Shown: piece by piece, positions 7,620 to 15,627 of the stretch | Position numbering within the stretch: position 1 is the first letter of the stretch | How the letters are laid out: the number at the start of each line of letters is the position of its first letter | Source: Marinospirillum sp035271045 | GTDB taxonomy: Bacteria; Pseudomonadota; Gammaproteobacteria; Pseudomonadales; Halomonadaceae | Direction: 5' to 3' | NCBI RefSeq assembly: GCF_035271045.1 | Contig: NZ_DATESC010000023.1 | Location: forward strand, 1 to 64,000 | Length of the DNA: 64,000 bases | Notes under the pieces: model-generated | The model's database searches: none | The model's input: only the letters and a program-made list of their open reading frames with translations | What the model was told of the DNA's origin: nothing | Program-made: the position numbers and the translations under genes

Positions 7620-9437
7620 ATGTCAAGTATTAGTTTTAATGGTTTAGGCTCTGGCCTACCTATCAAAGAAATTATTGAAGCAACCATGAAAGCGGAATCT
7701 GTTCCGTTGAAGCGTATGGAAGCAGAAAAAACTACCGCTAAAGAACAAATTAGTGCTTACGGCAGCTTAACCAGCCGTTTAGATGCACTAGCTTCTGCCA
7801 TGAAAGACCTTAAAGGTGAAGAAAAATTTGAAACTGTTGCGTCCAAAAGTAGCAATGAATCAGCCTTTACTGCAACGGCAGATCACCGCTTAGGCGCTGT
7901 TGCGGGTAACTACAGCATTGAAGTTTTAAATAAAGCTGAAAGTTACCGCTGGGTTTCTGAATCATTAGATGACAAGCAAGCCTTTAGTGGCACTATTGAC
8001 ATTGACGGCGTAACACTTGAATTGGGTACGCCTGTACTTGATGCAGGTGGCGTTCCAACGGGTGAAAAAACACCTTGGTCTTTAGATGAACTGCGCCAAG
8101 CTATCAATGATAACGTCGATTTAAAAGACAAAGTTTCTGCCAATATCGTTAACGAAGGTAATGGACAAGCACGTTTAGTCTTAAATTCTAAAACTTCAGG
8201 TGATGAAGGGCGTTTAGAGATTGATCTTGCTGGTCTTAAACAACAAAACAAACTGAATGTAGACGATTCATTTAGCCAAAAAAATGCATTGATTGGTGGT
8301 GTTGATTACACACAAGTGCATTCTTCTGGCTTTTATTCACCAACTGAATTAGTTGAATCTGGCAGCATTAAGCTTTCTAATTTTAGTGGTTCAGGTACTT
8401 TATCTGATTTAACGGTTGATATTGCAGGTTTAAACCTTACCGATGCTGCTGCCAAAATCAATACTGAAATTGGTGCTTCTACATTAACAGGCAAACTAGA
8501 AGCTTTTATCGTTAATGAAGGTGGCAAAGATCGCTTAGAAGTGCGCTCTACCACGGGTATTAGTAACTTTAAAATGGCACTTGAAGACGTGGTGTTTGCT
8601 GAACAAGCCGTTGCTACTGATGCGACTAAAACAACACAAAACAACAACACCCATCCTGATTACAAGTCTTTAGATGCCAAAATCACTATTGACGGTATTG
8701 AAGCCACCAGCAGCACCAATAGCTTTAAAAACGTGGTTTCGGGTGTCGACATTACTTTAGGTGCAGATGCTGAAGTAGGTAACAAAGGCACACTGAACAT
8801 TGCGCGTGATGATGCCTCGATTTCCGATAATATCGACCAATTTATTAAAGCTTATAATGATGTTGTTATTCACCTAAACGAAGCTAAGAAAGGTCCATTA
8901 GCATCTGAAGGTGTGATTCGTTCAGTTGAAAACATTTTAAGAGACACGCTTTTTACACCAACGGGTGACAGCAATGATTTACAAAACACCCTTGCCTCTA
9001 TTGGTATTACTAGCTTTGTAGAAAAAGGTTGGGAGCCTGGTGAAGACTCAAGCTCGCGCAACGGTACACTAGAAATAGACCGCACCAAGCTAAACCAAAT
9101 GCTCAGTGAAGACTTTGAAAAAGTTGCTTTTATTTTCGGCAACGAAGAAACAGGGTATGCTGCACGCTTTGAACAGGCCGCTCGCCGACTAACAGCCGAC
9201 ACTGTAGTTGATGGTGAAATTTCTAAAGGCTTAATTTCAACGCGTAAAACGGGTTTAAGTTCTCTGATTGGTCGCATTGATGACCGCATGGAATCAACCA
9301 ATTTACGCCTTGAGCTATTAGAAGCACGCCTTTACAAACAATTTAACGCAGCCGATATTATATCAGCGCAATTTAATTCAACTGCCAGTTACCTTACCCA
9401 ACAAATGGATAATTTACCCGGCTACACACGCAAATAA
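7620..9437 (+). CDS. fliD: Flagellar filament cap protein FliD
   Basis: A 605-residue hook-associated protein 2. The N-terminus ISFNGLGSGLPIKEII and its following coiled helix are typical of FliD_N. Residues about 360-590 form the FliD_C part: a YNDVVIHLNEAKK stretch, later LTADTVVDGEISKG, and the terminal helix ending LTQQMDNLPGY. FliD forms the cap under which exported flagellin folds. The ATG is preceded by AAGGGG at about 7606-7611. The gene follows flaG by 35 bp and precedes fliS by 15 bp. It is longer than many caps because of the middle domains at about 120-350. Confidence 0.95.
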   Translation: MSSISFNGLGSGLPIKEIIEATMKAESVPLKRMEAEKTTAKEQISAYGSLTSRLDALASAMKDLKGEEKFETVASKSSNESAFTATADHRLGAVAGNYSIEVLNKAESYRWVSESLDDKQAFSGTIDIDGVTLELGTPVLDAGGVPTGEKTPWSLDELRQAINDNVDLKDKVSANIVNEGNGQARLVLNSKTSGDEGRLEIDLAGLKQQNKLNVDDSFSQKNALIGGVDYTQVHSSGFYSPTELVESGSIKLSNFSGSGTLSDLTVDIAGLNLTDAAAKINTEIGASTLTGKLEAFIVNEGGKDRLEVRSTTGISNFKMALEDVVFAEQAVATDATKTTQNNNTHPDYKSLDAKITIDGIEATSSTNSFKNVVSGVDITLGADAEVGNKGTLNIARDDASISDNIDQFIKAYNDVVIHLNEAKKGPLASEGVIRSVENILRDTLFTPTGDSNDLQNTLASIGITSFVEKGWEPGEDSSSRNGTLEIDRTKLNQMLSEDFEKVAFIFGNEETGYAARFEQAARRLTADTVVDGEISKGLISTRKTGLSSLIGRIDDRMESTNLRLELLEARLYKQFNAADIISAQFNSTASYLTQQMDNLPGYTRK

Positions 9438-9452
9438 GTAGAGAGTTGAACC

Positions 9453-9848
9453 ATGAGTTATAAAAAATCATTACGCGGTGTTTTTCAATATGCCAAAGGC
9501 AGCGACAGAGAAGCAGAAGTAAACAATGCTTCACCGCACCGCTTAATTCAAATATTGATGGAGTCGTTAACCGGTTATTTGGCAGCAGGCAAAGGCGCTT
9601 TAGAACGCAAAGACACACCGGCAGCAACGCAAGCTTTAACCCGCGCCCAAGCGATTATTATTGAGCTACGGACTTGCATTGACTTTGAAAAAGGTGGTGA
9701 AGCCATGACAACCCTAGATTCAGTCTATGATTTTATGGGTCGTCACCTTTCAGAAGCGCGAGCAGGCAACGATGCTAAAGCCGTTCAAGAAGTAATTGCA
9801 GCGTTTCGTCCCATTAAAGAAGCGTGGGATGCACTCGGTCAAGAATAA
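9453..9848 (+). CDS. fliS: Flagellin export chaperone FliS, copy 1
   Basis: A 131-residue protein, a normal FliS length. It contains the conserved NNASPHRLIQILMESL helix and a later LDSVYDFMGRHLSEA segment. FliS binds the C-terminal D0 helix of flagellin in the cytoplasm, preventing early polymerisation and delivering it to FlhA. It is last in the flaG-fliD-fliS operon, after a 15-bp gap. The sigma54 promoter of flagellin 2 starts right at its stop codon. A second FliS-like gene lies at 11808-12332, so each flagellin gene has a neighbouring chaperone. Confidence 0.93.
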   Translation: MSYKKSLRGVFQYAKGSDREAEVNNASPHRLIQILMESLTGYLAAGKGALERKDTPAATQALTRAQAIIIELRTCIDFEKGGEAMTTLDSVYDFMGRHLSEARAGNDAKAVQEVIAAFRPIKEAWDALGQE

Positions 9849-9864
9849 TGGCACGGTTTTTGCT
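9849..9864 (+). promoter_or_regulatory. sigma54 (RpoN) promoter of flagellin 2
   Basis: TGGCACG at 9849-9855, a 4-bp spacer, and TTGCT at 9860-9864. This matches the -24/-12 consensus TGGCACG-N4-TTGCW exactly, with the GG and GC doublets correctly spaced. It begins at the fliS stop codon and leaves an untranslated leader of about 125 bp to the flagellin ATG at 10002. No good sigma28 site is seen in this gap. An enhancer-binding activator of the FleQ/FlrC type would be needed and is not in the window. Confidence 0.85.
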
Positions 9865-9909
9865 GTTACTAATACCAAGTAAGAAGTAAAGCTAACCTAG
9901 CAAATTGAT

Positions 9910-9925
9910 CGGCAAACACTTGCCG
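9910..9925. other. Short hairpin in the flagellin 2 leader
   Basis: CGGCAA-ACAC-TTGCCG is a perfect 6-bp stem with a 4-base loop, located in the predicted leader between the sigma54 promoter and flagellin 2. It has no T tract, so it is not a convincing terminator. It could affect leader stability or be a protein site. Confidence 0.4.
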
Positions 9926-10001
9926 GTCTTGCTGAAAAAACCGGAAAGCCCTTGCCCTATTTTAAAGGCTTGCCGCATTAAAGAACCAAGGAGATTTTAA
10001 G

Positions 10002-11654
10002 ATGGCAATGGTACTTAATACCAACATCGCTTCAATGAACGCCCAGCGCAACTTGTCTACAACACAAGCGCAGCAAGCAACCACTTTCCAACGCTTGTCT
10101 ACTGGCTTGCGTATTAACTCCGCAAAAGATGATGCTGCAGGTCTTTACTTAGCCCAAAGCCAAACCAAAGACATTCGCGGTTTGAATATGGCAACGCGTA
10201 ATGCCAGCGACGGCATTTCAATGGCACAAACCGCTGAAGGCGCGTTAGACCAAGTGGGTCAAAACCTACAGCGTATTAACGAACTAGCCATTCAATCAGC
10301 GAACGGTACTTACAACGACGCTGCACGTGAAGGTCTACAAAAAGAAGTCGATCAGTTAACTCAAGAAATTAACCGCATTGTAGAAACCACCGAATTTAAC
10401 GGCAAAAAACTACTTAGCCCAGAAGCCACAGCAACCACGCTACAAATTGGCTTTCGTGATGACCTAGGTTCGCGCATTGAAACCGGCCTAGAAGGTGGTT
10501 TAGTCGCACAAGGCGATACCAATATTTTTACTTTTGAAGGCGCGGGCAAAAACTTTGCAACCCAAGGGCAAGCTAATGCTGCGGGCTACCTTGCCCTAGC
10601 ACAAAATTTACTAAAAGACGATGTACACCCTAATACAGTTTTAGATTCTTCTACTGGTGCTACCTATGCAACTGATATAACCCTTGGTACCTTAACTGGT
10701 AATACAGGTGACAAAATTAAAGAAGAATTGCAGCAACTAGGTAATGGCCAGTCCGTTACTGTTGATGGCATGACTTTTACCCGCCAAGCGAGTAACCCAC
10801 TCGATAAAGTGGGTACCGAACTAGAAATTAGTTTTGACGGTAAAACTACTACTGTTAATGCAGCATGGGATGCATCAGATGGTAAATATACTCCAACTGC
10901 AAAAATTTCATCTGAAAATATGACAGACTTATTTGGTGGTGCAGTTGCTGCTACTGCTCCTGGAAGCAAACCAAACAGTGAAAACCAACCCCTTGCCGCT
11001 GAGTTTTTTGGTGCTGCTGGCACTACAGTCTTTGCAGCTATTGACATTAATAATATGAAAATAGCACCTAAGTTAGAGGCATTGCTAGCAGGTGAAAAAG
11101 TTGAATTAGATGGCATTACCTACGCCCGTGGTTCCGGTACCAGTGCTTCTGATTTAAACATTACCTATAAAGCCAATACCATAAAAATGCCAGGTATTTT
11201 TTCTACGGATACTGAAATACCAGGTATAAAAGCTACAGCACCTACTACTCTTGGGATGACAACAATTCAGTCTAAAGAGCTATTTGGCGAAGCATCTACT
11301 AAGCTTAACAATATGTCGACCTTGTTGGATGGTGATTTATCAGGCACAAAAGTCATTGATATTAGCAACCCTGAATCAGCACGCAAAGCCATTGATTTTA
11401 CCCGTGAATCCATTGATATTATTTCAGAAATTCGCGCTACCTTTGGTGCGGTGATGAACCGTTTTGAAGCGGTTATTTCGGGCAACCAAACCTATGGCGA
11501 AAACTTATCCGCAGCACGCAGCCGTATTCAAGATGCTGACTTTGCAACAGAAACCGCCAACCTTGCTAAGCAACAAGTATTACAGCAAGCCGGTGTTGCT
11601 TCACTTAGCCAAGCCAACGCCTCTTCACAGGCAATCCTTAGCCTACTAGGTTAA
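10002..11654 (+). CDS. fliC: Flagellin 2 (filament subunit)
   Basis: A 550-residue flagellin paralogous to the one at 5272-6927. The D0/D1 ends are nearly the same: NIASMNAQRNL and FQRLSTGLRINSAKDDAAG at the start, ENLSAARSRIQDADFA and AILSLLG at the end. The middle again holds two modules with cores VDGMTFTR and LDGITYAR but differs over most of its length. The ATG is preceded by AAGGAG at 9988-9993. The promoter is of sigma54 type, unlike flagellin 1, so the two should be made at different times or levels. A stem-loop follows at 11690-11714. Methylation and glycosylation by the upstream enzymes is inferred. Confidence 0.97.
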   Translation: MAMVLNTNIASMNAQRNLSTTQAQQATTFQRLSTGLRINSAKDDAAGLYLAQSQTKDIRGLNMATRNASDGISMAQTAEGALDQVGQNLQRINELAIQSANGTYNDAAREGLQKEVDQLTQEINRIVETTEFNGKKLLSPEATATTLQIGFRDDLGSRIETGLEGGLVAQGDTNIFTFEGAGKNFATQGQANAAGYLALAQNLLKDDVHPNTVLDSSTGATYATDITLGTLTGNTGDKIKEELQQLGNGQSVTVDGMTFTRQASNPLDKVGTELEISFDGKTTTVNAAWDASDGKYTPTAKISSENMTDLFGGAVAATAPGSKPNSENQPLAAEFFGAAGTTVFAAIDINNMKIAPKLEALLAGEKVELDGITYARGSGTSASDLNITYKANTIKMPGIFSTDTEIPGIKATAPTTLGMTTIQSKELFGEASTKLNNMSTLLDGDLSGTKVIDISNPESARKAIDFTRESIDIISEIRATFGAVMNRFEAVISGNQTYGENLSAARSRIQDADFATETANLAKQQVLQQAGVASLSQANASSQAILSLLG

Positions 11655-11689
11655 GCTTAGAGGTTAGGTTAAACTAAGCACTAACTAGC

Positions 11690-11714
11690 AACGGGCAGCC
11701 ACACGCTGCCCGTT
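11690..11714 (+). terminator. Probable terminator after flagellin 2
   Basis: AACGGGCAGC-CACAC-GCTGCCCGTT is a perfect 10-bp stem. The following sequence CTATTT is a poor T tract, so termination may be partial and allow read-through into fliS2-fliT. Confidence 0.7.
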
Positions 11715-11807
11715 CTATTTAATAAGCTCAAGCAACAAATGCGTTAATTCAAGCAACAAACGAACCACTAAGAATCAAAGCAAGCGTTAAAAAAGAGAAT
11801 CAAATCA

Positions 11808-12332
11808 ATGATGAAACGTCGCCAAACGCCTTACCAAATGCAAAAATCTGCAGCTGCTTGGGCTTCACAAGTCAACAACAACCGCCATTTAGAACAAGAA
11901 GTCAACGAAGCCGACGGTCATAAATTGATTCAAATGCTGTATGCAGCACTGATAAGCCACCTAGACAACGCAGGCCGTGGTTTAGCGCGTGGCGATGGTG
12001 TTTCTAAAACTAAATGGTTAAGCAAAGCACAAGCCTGTATCAGCGAAGCGCGTGCCTCGTTACGCCACGACATTAGCCCAGAATTTGCAGCAGTGATGTT
12101 TAGCCTTTACGAATACGCCGAACAGCTTGTTGTAAAAGCCAAACTAAAACCCCTAACGCCTATCGGCAATAAAGAAGCCATTGCCCTAGTCGCAGAATGC
12201 TATAAATTGCTAAAACCAATTAAAGAAGCTTGGGATGCAACAGCTGAAGAAGCCCGTGCTTTTCGTATTGACTTACACGAAAAACAACAACAAATCATCG
12301 CTGATGCCGCTGCTAAAAAGGACACCCCTTAA
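11808..12332 (+). CDS. fliS: FliS-like flagellin chaperone, copy 2 (long form)
   Basis: A 174-residue protein with the FliS signature EADGHKLIQMLYAALISHL and the helical pattern ISEARASLRHD. It is about 40 residues longer than a typical FliS. The extra length is a basic N-terminal extension (KRRQTPYQMQKSAAAW) and a charged C-terminal helix (HEKQQQIIADAAAKK). The gene opens with ATG ATG, and either can be the start. It precedes the fliT-like gene by 3 bp, so the two are co-transcribed. Its position after flagellin 2 suggests it serves that subunit, which is inference. Confidence 0.8.
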   Translation: MMKRRQTPYQMQKSAAAWASQVNNNRHLEQEVNEADGHKLIQMLYAALISHLDNAGRGLARGDGVSKTKWLSKAQACISEARASLRHDISPEFAAVMFSLYEYAEQLVVKAKLKPLTPIGNKEAIALVAECYKLLKPIKEAWDATAEEARAFRIDLHEKQQQIIADAAAKKDTP

Positions 12333-12335
12333 ACC

Positions 12336-12713
12336 ATGAGTACCGCCAAGCCTATTGCAGAACTAACCCCAAACCAAGCCTTGCAACGGGCAGTTAAAGC
12401 CAGCGAACTGCTGCTAGTCGAGCTGAACAAAAATAACAACACAGCCGACGAACTCGAAACCACGCTATCCAAAATCGAAAAACTACAAACCCTGCGCGAC
12501 CAATTGATCCACCAAGTATTTAGCGAGCTTTGGAGCGAGGCACAAGTTGCACAACAAGCTGCCGACTTTGCAAAACTAGACACGTTAGACAAACAACTGC
12601 AAAAACTTGCCAAAACCCTACGCACCAACCTCCACCAATTACGCACCGACAATCAACAAGGCCGCAAAGCCATCAGTGCCTATGGCAAAGCCAAAGGGCA
12701 ATTTTTGCGCTAA
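12336..12713 (+). CDS. fliT: FliT-like flagellar chaperone (small helical protein)
   Basis: A 125-residue, all-helical, highly charged protein with heptad-like leucines (LLVELNKNNNTADELETTL, then KLDTLDKQLQKLAK). It ends with GRKAISAYGKAKG, which resembles the tail of FliT proteins. FliT is the export chaperone of the cap protein FliD and, in enterics, an inhibitor of FlhDC. FliT sequences diverge quickly, so the call rests mainly on size, helix content, tail and its place 3 bp after fliS copy 2. No other function is suggested by the sequence. Confidence 0.65.
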   Translation: MSTAKPIAELTPNQALQRAVKASELLLVELNKNNNTADELETTLSKIEKLQTLRDQLIHQVFSELWSEAQVAQQAADFAKLDTLDKQLQKLAKTLRTNLHQLRTDNQQGRKAISAYGKAKGQFLR

Positions 12714-12726
12714 TTTTCTGCTATAG

Positions 12727-12779
12727 TTCCTGTTATTTTTTATCTTTTTTTTACGATAAATTTTTACATTAAACAGGAA
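12727..12779 (+). promoter_or_regulatory. Inverted repeat in the tex leader covering the ribosome site
   Basis: TTCCTGTT at 12727-12734 is a perfect inverse of AACAGGAA at 12772-12779, with an AT-rich 37-base spacer. The second arm contains the AGGAA that serves as ribosome-binding site for tex at 12789. Pairing would hide that site if the mRNA starts upstream. Confidence 0.35.
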
Positions 12780-12788
12780 TCTTCACCT

Positions 12789-15125
12789 ATGTTATCTGCC
12801 CTGCTGCCTTCCATTGCCCAACGCCTTGCCACTGAATTAAACGTTAGAGAAGCCCAAGTAGCCGCTACGGTTGCTTTGCTAGACGAAGGGGCTAGCGTGC
12901 CGTTTATTTCACGTTACCGTAAAGAAGCAACGGGCGGTTTAGACGACACTCAGCTGCGTAACCTTGACGAACGCCTGCGTTATTTGCGCGAATTAGAAGA
13001 ACGCCGCACTGCTGTAGTGGCTTCGGTTGAAGAGCAAGGCACGCTAAGCGATGCACTGAAAACACAACTGCTGCAAGCCGACACTAAACAGCGCCTTGAA
13101 GATTTATACCTGCCTTACAAACCCAAACGTCGTACCAAAGCGCAAATTGCCCGCGAAGCCGGTATTGAACCCCTTGCCGATGCCCTGCTTTTAAACCCCA
13201 ACCTAACCCCTGAAACTCAAGCCACCGCTTATATTCACATTGAAGCAGGCTTTGCCGATGAAAAAGCCGTGTTAGATGGCGCTAAGCAATTGCTGATGGA
13301 ACGCTTTTCTGAAGACCCCGAACTTTCAGGCCGTCTGCGGGATTCACTATGGCAAGATGGCTTATTAAGCAGCCGAGTAATTGCTGGGCAAGAAAATGCC
13401 GGTGCTAAGTTTCGTGATTACTTTGAACACGATGAGAACCTTGCCAAAACCCCTTCACACCGTGCTTTAGCCATGTTCCGTGGGCGTAACGAAGGTTTTT
13501 TATCGCTTAGCATTAAGCTTGTGGGTGAAGATGCAATGAAATCTCACCCAAGTGAAGCAGTGATAGCAGAGCATTTTGGTATTAAAGACACTGGCCGTGC
13601 TGCGGATAAGTGGCTAAACGAAGTGGTGCGCTGGACATGGAAAGTTAAACTTTACACTCGCTTAGAAACCGAGCTGCTTACCCGTTTGCGTGAACTGGCC
13701 GAAGAAGCTGCCATCCAAGTCTTCGCCGATAACCTAAAAGATGTGCTGCTAGCCGCCCCAGCCGGTGCTAAAACGACCCTAGCCCTTGACCCAGGCATTC
13801 GTACTGGCTGTAAAGTAGCCGTGGTGGATGCCACCGGAAAATTGTTAGATTACACCACCATTTACCCCCACCAACCCAAAAACCAGTGGCGTGAATCGTT
13901 AGCTGTGTTAGATGCCCTGTGTAAAAAGCATGGTGTAGAACTGATTGCGATTGGCAACGGCACCGCCAGCCGCGAAACTGACAAGCTGGTAGGTGAATTG
14001 CTTGCCAGTCAAGCAATACAAGCCCGTAAGGTGATGGTAAACGAGGCTGGTGCGTCTATTTATTCTGCCTCTGAATTTGCGGCGCGTGAGTTTCCTGATT
14101 TAGACGTCACCATTCGTGGTGCAGTTTCTATTGCTCGCCGCCTGCAAGACCCCTTGGCTGAACTGGTTAAACTAGAGCCTAAATCCATAGGCGTGGGGCA
14201 ATATCAACATGACGTTTCCCAAATGCAGCTAGCACGCTCGTTAGATGCGGTCGTCGAAGACTGTGTAAACGGTGTGGGCGTTGATTTAAACATGGCATCC
14301 GCACCCTTGTTAGCGCGAACGTCTGGGCTAAGCACCAGCTTGGCAGAAAACATAGTGGCACTACGTGATGAACAAGGGGCATTCACGTCACGCCGCCAGT
14401 TGTTAGACGTAAAACGCCTTGGCCCCAAAGCTTATGAACAATGCGCCGGTTTCTTACGCATTCGCAACGCTAAAAACCCATTAGATGCCTCAGCGGTTCA
14501 CCCAGAAGCTTACCCTTTAGTAGAAAAAATCGCCAAAGCTCACCAGCGTGATTTAGCTAGCTTAATCGGTGACAGCAGTTTTCTAAGAAGCCTTAATGCC
14601 GCTGATTACACGGATGAACGCTTTGGCTTGCCTACCGTAACCGACATTCTTAAAGAGTTAGACAAACCTGGCAGAGACCCGCGACCTGAATTTAAAGCCG
14701 CCGAATTTTTAGAAGGCGTGGAAGATATAAAAGACCTAAAACTAGGCATGGTATTAGAAGGCGTAGTAACTAACGTCGCTAATTTTGGTGCTTTTGTGGA
14801 TATCGGTGTACACCAAGATGGCCTAGTTCACATTTCAGCCCTAGCTGACACTTTTATAAAAGACCCGCGAGACCTAGTAAAAGCCGGTGATATTATCAAG
14901 GTTAAAGTCATGGAAATTGACATAGAACGCCGTCGCATCGCTCTAAGCTGTCGCATGAGTGACCAGCCTAGCGATACAAACAACAGCAACAGCGCAAGAG
15001 CCAGCCAACAAGCCAGCACGCATAACCAGCGATCTGCCAAACCAGCAACACTAGGCAACACCTTAGGTGGTTTACTACTAGCAGCGCAGAAAAAAAAAGA
15101 AATTGATTTAACTAATCGTGCGTAA
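12789..15125 (+). CDS. tex: RNA-binding transcriptional accessory protein Tex
   Basis: A 778-residue protein, the normal length of Tex. In order it has the Tex N-terminal helical region (about 1-190, including FISRYRKEATGGLDD), a YqgF/RNase H-like fold (about 325-450, with TLALDPGIRTGCKVAVVD), helix-hairpin-helix repeats (about 490-560), and an S1 RNA-binding domain (about 650-725, VTNVANFGAFVDIGVHQDG). Tex binds nucleic acid and associates with the transcription machinery, acting in transcript processing and stress survival. The ATG follows AGGAA at 12775-12779. It looks intact. The decayed tnpB lies directly after it in another frame. Confidence 0.96.
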   Translation: MLSALLPSIAQRLATELNVREAQVAATVALLDEGASVPFISRYRKEATGGLDDTQLRNLDERLRYLRELEERRTAVVASVEEQGTLSDALKTQLLQADTKQRLEDLYLPYKPKRRTKAQIAREAGIEPLADALLLNPNLTPETQATAYIHIEAGFADEKAVLDGAKQLLMERFSEDPELSGRLRDSLWQDGLLSSRVIAGQENAGAKFRDYFEHDENLAKTPSHRALAMFRGRNEGFLSLSIKLVGEDAMKSHPSEAVIAEHFGIKDTGRAADKWLNEVVRWTWKVKLYTRLETELLTRLRELAEEAAIQVFADNLKDVLLAAPAGAKTTLALDPGIRTGCKVAVVDATGKLLDYTTIYPHQPKNQWRESLAVLDALCKKHGVELIAIGNGTASRETDKLVGELLASQAIQARKVMVNEAGASIYSASEFAAREFPDLDVTIRGAVSIARRLQDPLAELVKLEPKSIGVGQYQHDVSQMQLARSLDAVVEDCVNGVGVDLNMASAPLLARTSGLSTSLAENIVALRDEQGAFTSRRQLLDVKRLGPKAYEQCAGFLRIRNAKNPLDASAVHPEAYPLVEKIAKAHQRDLASLIGDSSFLRSLNAADYTDERFGLPTVTDILKELDKPGRDPRPEFKAAEFLEGVEDIKDLKLGMVLEGVVTNVANFGAFVDIGVHQDGLVHISALADTFIKDPRDLVKAGDIIKVKVMEIDIERRRIALSCRMSDQPSDTNNSNSARASQQASTHNQRSAKPATLGNTLGGLLLAAQKKKEIDLTNRA

Positions 15126-15483
15126 GCCACCAGTAAAAGTTACCAAAAAAAAGCGAGTTGTTGCCCGTATTCACGAAAAAGTACGCAACAGCCGCCTTGA
15201 TTTGCAGCATAAAATCACCCATAGCCTGATTCGTGAAAACCAAGCGACCGGCTATGCGTTGGAAGATTTAGCTATAAAGAACATGGTAAAGAACCGCAAA
15301 CTTGCCAAATCCATCAGCGATGTTAGCTGGGGTCAGCTTATAACCCTGCTAACTTACAAAACTAGCTGGTATGGCAAAAATATTCTAAAAGTAGGCCGGT
15401 TCTTTGCCAGTAGTAAAATTTGCTCGCCTTGTTAGTACCAACTCGACAAGGCACTCAAAGTACGAGGTCTTACGCAATTTTGA
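15112..15483 (+). pseudogene. tnpB (IS200/IS605 OrfB) remnant, truncated with internal stop
   Basis: An open frame starting within the end of tex gives a clear stretch of the TnpB C-terminal half: VVARIHEKVRNSRLD, then YALEDLAIKNMVKN with the RuvC acidic ED, KLAKSISDVSWGQL and FFASSKICSPC, the first cysteine pair of the zinc ribbon. In intact TnpB a glycine follows this CxxC, but here it is a TAG at 15433-15435. The frame then continues with YQLDKALKVR, as expected for the family, before ending at 15481-15483. About the first half of the protein, the second cysteine pair and the last RuvC aspartate are missing. It is a dead RNA-guided nuclease gene from a transposon. Confidence 0.75.
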
Positions 15484-15489
15484 TAAAAC

Positions 15490-15566
15490 TGGTGCGCTCG
15501 GTGAGATTCGAACTCACGACCTATCCCTTAGGAGGGGATTGCTCTATCCAGCTGAGCTACGAACGC
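15490..15566 (-). tRNA. tRNA-Arg (anticodon CCT)
   Basis: On the minus strand a full cloverleaf can be drawn. The acceptor stem is GCGTTCG paired with CGAGCGC (one T-G pair). The D arm is GCTC/GAGC. The anticodon stem ATCCC/GGGAT has loop CTCCTAA, giving anticodon CCT for AGG codons. The T arm is GTGAG/CTCAC with loop TTCGAAT. CCA is encoded at 15490-15492. Confidence 0.95.
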
Positions 15567-15598
15567 ATAACTATTTTCTAAGTTAAATGCAGGCGCAA

Positions 15599-15627
15599 AT
15601 TATACGCAGGCTATTTAGGTACGTCTA
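15599..15627 (-). promoter_or_regulatory. sigma70 promoter of tRNA-Arg
   Basis: On the minus strand TAGACG, a 17-bp spacer, and a perfect TATAAT at 15599-15604, followed by a GC-rich stretch (TTGCGCC) as at stringently controlled stable-RNA promoters. The -35 element overlaps the last codons of the PilZ gene. Confidence 0.6.

Noticed and set aside
8333..9301. Minus-strand frames of 105 and 143 residues within fliD
   Set aside because: Antisense to a clear fliD frame, no start signals and biased composition.
9890..9917. Possible sigma28 site TAAAGCTA upstream of flagellin 2
   Set aside because: No GCCGATAA-like -10 at the correct 11-bp spacing, whereas the sigma54 match nearby is exact.
9910..9925. 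Hairpin considered as the terminator of the flaG-fliD-fliS operon
   Set aside because: No T tract follows it and it lies inside the predicted flagellin 2 leader, so it is listed only as a hairpin.
10664..11116. 150-residue minus-strand frame in flagellin 2
   Set aside because: Shadow of the flagellin coding strand; no motifs.
12530..12772. 80-residue plus-strand frame overlapping fliT
   Set aside because: Out of frame with the better fliT-like protein and of unlikely composition.
15404..15586. 60-residue frame across the tRNA region
   Set aside because: It covers the antisense of tRNA-Arg and an out-of-frame part of the tnpB remnant; no protein features.
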